From positions 1-34,949 of the forward strand of contig NW_019773908.1 of assembly GCF_001039355.2 (NCBI RefSeq): 34,949 bases of DNA, given 5' to 3'. The stretch comes from Lingula anatina. Lineage: Eukaryota > Brachiopoda > Lingulata > Lingulida > Lingulidae. Made by a program: the position numbers and the translations under genes. Below the pieces are notes generated by a model. The model ran no database searches, had not been told where the DNA came from, and saw nothing but the letters and a program-made list of their open reading frames with translations. Positions 1-12,502 of this stretch are shown piece after piece. Position 1 is the first letter of the stretch; the number at the start of each line of letters is the position of its first letter.

Positions 1-98
1 AAAAATAAGAACTGACACATTGGTGTGATAAATCGATTTTAATGTTACATCATTATGTGAAGATATCTAGAAAAAAAAGTAAAATTGTACCTACATAT

Positions 99-331
99 GT
101 AAGGGGTCATCCATTTTTATCATCATTTTCTCAAGTCTACAAACCCCTAAGCTGGGAGAGGGGGGGCTAATACCCTATGTACGCTTTGAAAAAATAAAAA
201 AATGACGATTCAAATTGCTGGCAAAGACCATCGTTTGTAGCTAACATTGTACGCTCTGAAGGGGGAGGGGTGGAAAAAGTCTAATCTTTGTAGACTTTGG
301 AAAATGATGATAAAAATGGAGGACCTCTTAC
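99..331. mobile_element. MITE-like element with ~45-bp terminal inverted repeats
   Basis: The left end (99-143) and the reverse complement of the right end (287-331) match over about 45 bases with only a few mismatches; both begin GTAAG and continue through a shared CCATTTTTATCATCATTTT block. The ~140-base interior has no coding potential and carries G-rich runs plus a short direct repeat (TGTACGCTYTGA) near each side. A short non-coding element with long inverted ends fits a non-autonomous DNA transposon. No clear target-site duplication is visible, and I cannot assign a superfamily. A non-mobile inverted repeat is the alternative. Confidence 0.55.
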
Positions 332-441
332 CTTACAAAGAGAACCATTCAATACCAACAACGACAAATAATACTAATGGACCATCACGGAAGTGGACAT
401 AATCAAAATACACCGGTAGTGAGCATTGTGAAGTTACTTAA

Positions 442-447
442 TTTATT
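442..447 (-). terminator. Candidate poly(A) signal for RNF121
   Basis: TTTATT on the plus strand reads AATAAA on the minus strand, about 165 bases beyond the RNF121 stop codon. Other AATAAA matches on this strand overlap or lie just past the stop (around 609-636), so the site actually used is uncertain. Confidence 0.35.
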
Positions 448-610
448 AGGAGTTCATGCCTGGTTAATGCAAACTGACTTTGGCTGCCTTTCAGGTTTTT
501 CTTTATACACAAATCATTTGCCTTTGTTCAAAATATAATTTGAAATATACGCAGAAAATATTTCTACTTTTACAAAGCGCAGTTTAAAAAGGGGGCATTT
601 CACAAATCAT

Positions 611-4246
<3,636 letters not shown>

Positions 4247-5679
4247 CTTGCAGCACTCAATAGGAGCCTATAATTACTGGTTGGTATTTCTTCGAAATTT
4301 TACCAGGAACTCGTCACACATTGGGATTGCAGGTAGATTTCAGTCATGTTAAATGTAATGAAAAATATTATAAGCAGTCATACCGAATCCTGTGGCAAAT
4401 ATTAAAAAGTTTGCAAATCGCTACTGATTTGTTTGTGTTTGGTATTATCGGTGTGCAGAGTAATCCCATAAGCGTCACGTGCAGAAGCTAGAACTCAGTT
4501 GTTTTGCTGGCACTTATCGGCATGTTACAAGCCTAGCCGTCCATTAGCTGGGCCTCAAATGCAGAGAAAAGGATGTTCTGATATATTACCAAATATACAA
4601 AAATTGATGATTCAAAATAGAATACGGTAAGGACAAGATACCTAGAAAATTAGCAGACGATACCAGTAAATCTTTTGAACTATTTTGATGATTGTGTTCA
4701 ACTGCAAATTCCTTCTTTCAGCTTAAGCGCTGGTCAAAGGCCGAACACTGAGTCAAGAATTGAAGTGCACTTAGCTCGAAAAATCAAATCATGTTAATTG
4801 ATTTTAATTAAGTTTTTCCATCTATCATATATCCTCATAATTAAAGTACATGTAGTTGTGTTATGGGTCAAGATTAGAAAAGTTTTGCAATTTGATTCTA
4901 TAACTTCAAACATCCAGTCAGGTATTCAAAACTTCAAATTGATAACTCTGTAGATCAACCTTTACCTGTACCCTGAAGCCCCAAATCTTAATCTGTGGGC
5001 ATGTATATATATTTAAACTAATGTTGCATGCATGCTTCCCATTGTGTAGCATGCAAACTCATTAAAGAAATTAATGAGAGAATGGGTTCACTGTATACTC
5101 CTTTCAAGGTAGGCTAGGTGCATACTCCCTGATTACATAACTTGAACAAAGACTGGATTGCTTAGCAATGTGATGCTTGGATAAGGAAGCTGCTGTACCT
5201 TTCACATGGGTGTACTAGCTGGGTTTGGGGGAAGAGGTAGGAAGAAGGGGGTAAAGCATGCTAGTTACCTCTTGCCTATGTTTTATATTTTCACTCAGAT
5301 TGTGGCTCTTTTTGATGCTCCCCTGAAAACATTTTTCAACAAAACATATTTTATTTTTAACAAGATAGTAGCCATTTAGAAATTTACTTCAGTGAACAGA
5401 ATGCATTTTGTTTGAGTATTTATATACTTTCTCATATTTCAAAATATATTGAAGTTATAACATTGACATATTCAGATGGGAAACCACCATGCATATGATC
5501 AAGGTCCAGAAGTGGTGGACTGAAATGTTGTGTTCAGCTGATGTTATTTAGTCTCTTGAGTAAAAGAATAATTCTGTTTTATATTTCAGATGCTTGAGAG
5601 AAATGATAAAACAAAGGGGGGCCATATGATTTGGATCAGTTGTGGTTTTGTCACCAAAAACCAGTGACCCTGTCAAACT
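4247..5679. promoter_or_regulatory. Head-to-head intergenic region between RNF121 and the F-box gene
   Basis: About 1.4 kb separates the two divergent start codons. No coding exon is evident. RNF121 transcription probably begins just above 4246. On the plus strand a plausible donor (GCAG before GTAGAT, near 4331) and a good acceptor (TATATTTCAG ending at 5589) suggest the F-box mRNA has a 5' UTR exon near the RNF121 start, joined by an intron to an exon starting at 5590. That would make the region around 4250-4330 a shared bidirectional promoter. A small inverted repeat (TTGCATGC / GCATGCAA) lies at about 5023-5055. No TATA box stands out. Promoter role is inferred from position. Confidence 0.4.
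5590..5667 (+). other. Upstream ORF (25 codons) in the F-box 5' UTR
   Basis: The first ATG after the predicted 5' UTR splice acceptor opens a 25-codon frame (starts MLERNDKTKGG) that ends at TGA 5665-5667, twelve bases before the main ATG and in the same frame. If this exon is transcribed as predicted, ribosomes would meet this ORF first, which could lower translation of the F-box protein. Function is inference. Confidence 0.35.
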
Positions 5680-8600
5680 ATGGGTTTGAAAAATTTACCT
5701 CCCGAACTGGAGGAGCATATATTGGCTCACTTAGATGGCAGCACATTCTCCAGAGCCAAGACAGTCTGTAAACGGTGGCATCATCTTGTGGATAATGTCC
5801 AAAAGACCACTAATTTCTGGTTTCGAAGGTGCATGGTGGAAATCCAGCACAAAGTTTTAATAGACATTACAGGAGGTGCTGAGATTCTGGACACCATGTT
5901 AGACCAAGAGAAGATGTCATCCTCAGTGGAGGGATGCCCCAGACATTGGGAATACTGGAGGAAAGTTTACTGTGTCTGGTACAGGAGTAGACGCATAGGG
6001 ACATGGCAGCCTGTGATGGAAGAGATGCCACATGATGGGGATGCTCTCATGTTGTACCAGGTGAACTGCCTCAGGATAGCAGGTAAGAAGACAGGAGATC
6101 ATCTCCTTGTGAATCTGAGTGATAACAAGTTGTATGCCTTTTCAGAGTTTACAATTTGCACAGCTTTACAAGTCAAGGACCAGCAGTTTTCCCATGTAAA
6201 TTATGTATTATTTAAGTAGTGTTTGATGAGATGTATATAGAAAAAAAAACTGAACTTTTTGAAATATGATTTAAGTTAGTGTAATATAAGTGTGACTAAT
6301 GAAATACACAGGTTGTTTATACAATTTTTCATTTAAAAACTGAGAGTTTTTCAGTAGTTTTAGCCAAGTTAGATCAATGGAAATATCAACATTAAAATAT
6401 TAGCAATTGTTTCAGGAGATGCTGTGCTCTATGGCTGTAGTGATGGCAGTATAAGATGTTATAATCTCTTCAGTAAAAGGTGTGCCTTGATGTCCAGAAA
6501 TGTCAGACTTCTGAGGCCAGAGGTCAAGGACATGAAGCTTATCAACTCACCAGGTAAACTTCCCTTTGGTCTTAGGTCAATGTCTTTTATCATATGATCT
6601 ATGAATGGTAACTTCGCTGTCAGAAAACTGAAACTTGTCTTCTGACAGTCTCAACTAATTTTTAACAGGTTTTGTGCTGAGAACAATATGTATGAATATT
6701 TTATATCAGAGCTATCAGTGATTATCATCAGATTAATGATTAATTGATGTCAGAGTTTTTTTTTATGTTTCAACAACCTAAAGATATGATAAAACTTGCA
6801 GAACCTGCTGTTCATGGAATATGTATGTTGTTTTGAAGTCTGTATATGAATTCAAGATTGATTAATTTTGTGGGTCTAAGTTTTTTTTAATGAAATCTGG
6901 AAGTATGCTATGGCTCTCATTCATCCTGTGTTATTCCAGTGCTAGGATCTGGTGAAGAGAGTGACACTGACCAGTGGTCATTTTCCAGTGACCTCTTCCA
7001 TTCCCACTATCTCATCTCAGGGGGCAGTGATGCCTTGGTCAGTCTCATAGACCTGTCTCCTAATAACTGGATGAGGGAAGAAATCCATGCCAGTTCTTAC
7101 TCTTCACCAATACAATCTATCAGGTATAACTAATATGTGCACATTTTCAATTGAAGACATAAAACTGACCCAGGATTAATATGTGTTTTTTGGCATGTTG
7201 GAATATGTGGCTTTATAGTCACATGAAATTCCTTGGGTAACATGATCATGAAATGTAGGCATTTATGTTGCTCACAAAGGTTGTATATATATTTATAATG
7301 ATAACTTTTCTGTAAACTGATCATCACACACAATTTTAACTTATCAACATAAGCTGTAATTGCACCTCTGTCACATTGCTAGTTTGTGGAGAAACCAAAT
7401 TGTCACTGCCTCAGAAGATCACACCCTGAATGGCCATGCGGTGCTAGAGGTGACATCTGGTGGCAAGTTGAAGAAAGTATCCAGTTTACATGGTCACATG
7501 GAAGTGCCTATGTGTATTGCAATATGGGAAAACAAGGTACACGTTTCTCCCATTTTTTCAATTTTTTCAACTAGAAAAGAAAGCTGTGGGTTATTTATGA
7601 ACCAAATTTGTTTTCCATGAATTTGAATAATTTCACTGTTTTGTGAAATATATTATTTTAAGATCAAGGAATGAAATTAGTAAATAATCAGCATATAATT
7701 ATTTAACAGGTGCTCTCAGGGGGTTATGACCAAATGTTGCTCCGCTGGACAGTGGACAGTTCAGCTCAGGGACATAATGATGACTGCACTATGGTGTGGG
7801 AGTTTGACAGCTGGATAGCAAAGCTCATCTACAGGGATACACTAATTATTGTGTTAACAGGTAAAGTAATGTGCTTAAGTATTATATATGATATATTTAT
7901 GCAGTCAGTTTTTCCATTTTCGTCGATTTCTATGATTAAAGTATTTCTTTTTTCTTTTTCTTTATAATTTGCAGGTAAAGCATTGAAGGTGATTATAAAT
8001 TTCATGAGAATTAGTGTATTTTTTAGTTGAGAAATATTGAAGGTTTTGCTTATTCCTGACACTACTGCCTTTCTCCACACAGTATTGATAATGCCACTTC
8101 ATTCCTAGTATTTTCTTGTCACTCTTTCTGTATCATCATTGCTTTGCCATGCTAGCCAACCACAACAACCGCAAAGTACTGATAATGTCACTATTCCCAG
8201 TAAATTCTGTATCATCTCCATTCCCAGTAGTTACTGTATCATGTCTGTTCTGCAATTCCAGGCAGCCACAACAACCACAAAGTACAGATAATGTCACTTG
8301 ATTCCCAGTATTTCTGTATCACCTCCATTCCCGGTATTTCTGTATCAACTCTATTCTGCCATTCCAGGCAACCACGGCAACCACTAACTACACATAATGG
8401 TGCTTGATTCTCAGTATTTCTGTCATATTTCCTTACATAACTGCCCATCTGTGAACCCATTAATTGTTATCATCACCATTTATTACTGTCTTTTCTAGGG
8501 GACCACATACTACACGTCAGCATTGATGATGGTGCCTGCTTTTCCAGCTGGAATGTGATGGAGGCTCTTGGCTCCACGGCTTGTGTGATGTCACTGTGGG

Positions 8601-9142
8601 GAAATGTGTTTGCATTAGGGACTGCTGTAGGTCCGTAGTGAGCCTTGATAAGTTCTGTCTTTTTACCCTCTGCTTAAATGAATCCAAGAGTATGCCTGTC
8701 TTTTGTTTAGCAAAAAGATTGATCTTTGACATTCTTACTTGTGGCATTAAAAAGTGTTGATTTAATTTCAAGATCAAAAGTGCTCTTAGGCATTTTAAGT
8801 TCTCTCATCATCATTTGATACTGGTCAACCTTGCTAATATTTATTAAAACCCATTTTTAAAATTATTATCGATAATTTTTTCTTGAATATTTCTGTCATG
8901 TGTACCTCCATCCTCTAATGGTAATTCATGTTCCAGGGCATGTTCACCTGTTCTACATAGAGGATGACAAAGATTTCCTGCAGCTGGACCTTACCCAGGC
9001 TACCTCAGTGGTCAAGACGGGCTACAGTAACATCAGTGCACTGGACTTTGGTGACAATGGGTTTGGACCTTGTGCTGTCATAGCAACAGACACAGGGAGA
9101 AAACTGAAAGTTGTGCATTGGGTCTCCACACACTTATCATGA
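5680..9142 (+). CDS. F-box protein with WD40-type beta-propeller, complete, 7 coding exons
   Basis: Coding exons: 5680-6082, 6416-6553, 6940-7123, 7383-7536, 7710-7860, 8499-8630, 8937-9142, total 1368 bases (455 aa plus stop), all GT-AG and phase-consistent. The start at 5680 is supported by an in-frame stop at 5665. Residues ~3-45 form an F-box (LPPELEEHILAHLD, then VCKRWHHLV, then a tryptophan in NFWFRR). The remainder shows repeated beta-propeller blades, for example LYGCSDGSIRCYN, YLISGGSDALVSLIDLS, IVTASEDHTL, LSGGYDQMLLRWTV and FALGTAVGHVHLFYI. Proteins built this way are usually substrate-recognition subunits of SCF (SKP1-CUL1-F-box) ubiquitin ligases, the F-box binding SKP1 and the propeller binding the substrate. 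I could not match it to a specific FBXW family, so the substrate is unknown. It is head-to-head with RNF121 and convergent with the CNBD2-like gene. The acceptor of exon 4 (TGCTAG at 7377-7382) is the weakest junction. Confidence 0.85.
8080..8425. repeat. ~105-bp degenerate minisatellite in intron 5 of the F-box gene
   Basis: About three imperfect copies of a unit containing GCAACCACAACAACCACAAA, then GTACAGATAATGTCACTTGATTCC, then a shorter internal motif (CATTCCCAGTATTTCTGTATCA) that itself occurs about twice per unit. Copies are recognisable near 8150-8185, 8257-8300 and 8365-8405. Several copies carry CCAG or TTCCAG before the conserved segment, giving pseudo-acceptor sites. No coding function is seen. 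Confidence 0.75.
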
Positions 9143-9720
9143 TAATTGTTTTTAAGGGTTCGTGCAATTTAGTTCTTCATATTAGGAGATTTATTTTCAT
9201 TTTTGAGATATTTTATATCAGCCTGAAAATTGAAAATGAAGTAGAAGACGAGATGTTTTATGGAGATGGAAGTTTGCTCTTATATTTTATTTTTAAGCAA
9301 TTAAAATGTGGCATTGCACACAAACGTGTGATAAAAGACGAGAAAGAAAATGTCACACATTCATGAATTCATTCCTGTTCATTTTTAATTACAATTTCAG
9401 AATGAAAACTGTTAGGTGTTCTTTGATTTATACAGTGTACTGGGTCTATCAACATTTTCTGTGATTGGGTACATTTTAACTTAGTATTTTCTTTTTATTT
9501 GTTAAAATACATTTCATGCATTTTGAATTATCTATCCAACAGTGATAATGCTTATCAAAGATCACTGTCTTGTCTGAACTTAAGTGATTTAACATGTTTG
9601 TTGTTAGAAGCAGTTTTACTAAGTATGAGACTGTAGACTGACATTTTCAGAGTTTTATGTATTCCAGCTTAGACAAGACAAGCTTACTTTTTGTTCTCTC
9701 AGGAGGTTACTTGACTTCAG

Positions 9721-9738
9721 TTTATTTTATGAAATAAA
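9721..9738. terminator. Back-to-back poly(A) signals (bidirectional)
   Basis: The stretch reads TTTATTTTATGAAATAAA, giving AATAAA on each strand within 18 bases and a nearly palindromic sequence. It sits about 590 bases after the F-box stop and about 260 bases after the CNBD2-like stop. That is consistent with a compact common end for the two convergent genes. Confidence 0.45.
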
Positions 9739-9960
9739 GGCAAATAATCTTATTTGCTTGCATAGTTGTAACATTTTTGTTCCTCGTGTTCTTCGCTAAT
9801 CCACATAAGGCCTGTTACTTTTTGTTGTAATTTAAATGCGGTTTGGATCACCCTGGACTTTTTTTATCTTCTCTGGTCCCAATATCCTTCACATTTTGAG
9901 GGCAATAAAAAGCCTTCAAGTGTTAACTTGTGATTTTCCTTCTTTTTCCTCACAGGACCC

Positions 9961-9991
9961 TTGTTTCAGGAGATGCTGTGCTCTATGGCTG
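9961..9991 (+). repeat. 31-bp exact copy of the F-box gene exon 2 splice acceptor and exon start
   Basis: Positions 9961-9991 are identical to 6407-6437, which spans nine bases of intron including the TTTCAG acceptor and the first 22 bases of F-box exon 2. The copy is in the same orientation and lies directly beside the CNBD2-like stop codon (9997-9999), so it would be read as antisense in that gene's 3' UTR. Similarity stops abruptly on both sides. Confidence 0.85.
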
Positions 9992-9996
9992 CTATG

Positions 9997-11919
9997 TCAC
10001 CGTGGAGATGCTGCAGTTTTCTTTTTGTATTGCACATCCCCAACACATTTCTGCATGAGCAAGTCTTTGTAGCGGGCCCACGTTTCCTTCCTCTGTAATA
10101 CACCCTTACTCTCGTCCACGGACAGGTACTCGCGGATCTGGGGAAATAATGTTTCAGATTGAAGTGGGGCAAGGTATTGGAAGCGGCATATAAGATTTTG
10201 GAGCGAAGAACTGTTACTGGCCTGTTGAAAAAGTTCTATTCACTTGTCAACTATTATTCTGTGAGAATTCGCAAGACCCTGTAAGTATTTTACGGCGAAC
10301 AATAACGGTGTCTTCGTACATCTTGAGTGTCAAGTAAAACATTTGACTATATTTTAATTTGGTATGCAGTTTTATGAATATTTACCATGGTTTCCAGCTT
10401 AATCATGGTGTTGTTCTCAGCGTTCTGCAGGAAGAACCTCTTGTTGATACGAATCACCTCTGCTCCGTCGCTGATCTGAGAGTACCAAAACAGACGTTGA
10501 TAACTTAAACTTCGTTAAGTCAGTCAGAAAGACGGACAATTAACATAATTTAGCGGTAACAGTGCATAAGTAGAATACTCTTAATCTGCTCTTCGAAAAG
10601 GTATTTATTCTCACTTAAGAATGTCTGGGTACCATACTAGCATCTTTAAACCGTGGACACTAAGTCACTTATACTTACCAGGCAATATCCTTTTATAACC
10701 GGCTCCCAAGATTTTGGTTTACGCATTTGTTCTAGACCCTGTCGTGGAAAAGATAACAATTAAAAACGTCCTTGACAAATTTGTGAAGAAACTGTAAAAT
10801 AGATAGGACATGGAGCATGTACATTTTAAAAATTAAGTCTAACTCGATACAGTGTCACTAGAATCTCCATTGGTAAAACCATCCGTAGTCCTATAACTAA
10901 TAACGGTAGATAAAGACAAGACATACATATTTTATTGTACGTTAAAGCGTTTATAGGTGATGCGACCTCACAAAACTCGCCATCTCTTAATATTGCTCAT
11001 ATATCCCGCCCACTTACAATGATGTCCCCAGGCCCCAAGTGGTCCAGTTGTACGCAGGCTTGTCGGTGTTTATCTCCGTCTTGTTTCTGCCGCCTAGGTC
11101 TAAAGTGTTTGTCTATTTCGGTGTGCTCTTTGGTGAGGAACAGTCGGCCCGACGCCACTGGGATGTGAATTGGAGGGAAAATGCGACGCGAGCCCTATAA
11201 CAAACCGTAATAGATATTATTAGTTAGCGAGTTTTTTTTGGTAGTGATACGTTTTGTTATATATAATACAACGGGCTGGGGAGATGTTCCATGTGTTTGC
11301 TTTTATTTTCTGCAGTTGATTGTCATGTCACTTTAATGACCATCAGCCGGGGAGTGAGGGATGGGAGGAGGGGCGTATAGGGGAACTACTTACTCCACTT
11401 CCTGTATATCTCTTCTGGGGTTCTTCGGCGACGGACTCTAAGCGTGGTGGTAAAAATCTCCCCAGGTCGCTGTCGCTGCTTTGAGGCGAAATTTTCTTTA
11501 AATGTTCGATTTTTACGCTCTCTTTCTCTGCGTCGCCATCGTTTTCATTCGGTTCATTCGAGGCGTTATCGTCTTCTGGCGGCTCCTTGGATCCAGAGAC
11601 GCATTTGGTTTTTGAGCAATTGTTTTTGGAATTAATTGGTATCTGAAATATAAGTAATAGACGATAGGATAGTAAGGCAGGGTAGTAAAGATGTGCTCTG
11701 ATATTTACCGAATGTCTTTTTAAACCTATTTCTGAAAAAATATTTTCACGTTGTCGTAAGTTAACTGAATAATCATAGTAACTCTTATTTAAACTGAGAA
11801 TATGAGATAAAATATCTTGATCAAATGAAGATAGAACTATAACATTACCTTTGGAAGAACTATATGGGAATAAGTTTTGATCTTCTTTTGTTGGACCAAT
11901 TGTCCGGGTCCTAGCATAT
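9997..11919 (-). CDS. CNBD2: CNBD2-like cyclic-nucleotide-binding protein, 3' half (C-terminal ~261 aa)
   Basis: Minus-strand coding exons in order: 11849-11919, 11394-11642, 11018-11194, 10679-10738, 10386-10475, 9997-10137, ending at TGA 9997-9999; all junctions are GT-AG and phase-consistent. The visible part opens MLGPGQLVQQKKIKTYSH, then a hydrophilic acidic/basic linker (~83 codons, exon 11394-11642). A second cyclic-nucleotide-domain-like region follows, with LGPGDIIGLEQM and CLISDGAEVIRINKRFFL. The C-terminus contains IREYLSV and WARYKDLLMQ. The first exon begins with two bases that need one base from an upstream exon, which the 5' half of the gene (16536-20969) does not supply. The gene name rests on domain layout and remembered similarity to cyclic nucleotide-binding domain-containing protein 2, and is less certain than the domain call. 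Family knowledge: mouse CNBD2 (CRIS) acts in sperm flagellum development. The exon 11018-11194 acceptor (GTTATAG) was chosen because it alone keeps the frame. Confidence 0.7.
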
Positions 11920-12069
11920 CTGCAATGAAAGAAAATACACCGGTCGTATGTTCTAGTAGCAAATACGAATTACATTTCCTTTTAGTCGCATTATAATCTT
12001 GACAGCAGAAGCGAACTCATTACAGCTAACTTAAGCTCGCAAGAGGTAAGTGTTCTACTGGGTATAAAT

Positions 12070-12071
<2 letters not shown>

Positions 12072-12120
<49 letters not shown>

Positions 12121-12137
12121 AAGAGAGAGAGAGAGAG
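12072..12137. repeat. Compound dinucleotide microsatellite (CT)n(CA)n(AG)n at a contig end
   Basis: A CT run passes into CA and then AG without interruption and stops at the N at 12138. It probably caused the assembly break. Confidence 0.95.
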
Positions 12138-12138
12138 N
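12138..12138. other. Single-N contig join
   Basis: One ambiguous base follows the microsatellite. It marks the left border of the segment that contains RBBP5. See the finding on contig misplacement. Confidence 0.8.
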
Positions 12139-12502
12139 GGCGGGCAGCGGAGGCAATCGAATCTGGTCAGAGGTTACTTGACACGATGAAGATAGGCTAC
12201 AGTGAATAGGTTAGTGTCAAGTTAGCTCTGAAGCTCAGGGTGCAGAATTGCCAACTTAATTGCTTGTTCATGTAACAAGAAGCAAAACGTGTTGTAGTTC
12301 TCCACCTGATATTTATACAATGCAGCATATAAGGCACATTAGACTGTATGTCACTTTTAATCGAAAGAATTTACAACAATGTATGAACATCTTGCTCTTT
12401 CATTGTACTTTGGTTGTGTATGAGATTGTTTAAGTATTGCAGTTGTTTCCTCATTTAACAAATCTATAAGTGTTTAAATGTGTTTTTTTCCATCTGTTTT
12501 AG

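Larger units (their letters stand above)
9143..9996. other. Shared 3' region of the convergent F-box and CNBD2-like genes
   Basis: No coding exon is supported here. It should contain the 3' UTRs of both genes. Plus-strand AATAAA occurs at 9733-9738 and minus-strand AATAAA (TTTATT) at 9721-9726, so both transcripts could end around the same spot, overlap slightly, or form sense-antisense tails. Confidence 0.5.

Noticed and set aside
11018-11160. Alternative acceptor CCCAG about 35 bases inside CNBD2-like exon 11018-11194
   Set aside because: Joining it to the donor at 11388-11393 breaks the reading frame, whereas the GTTATAG acceptor keeps it.
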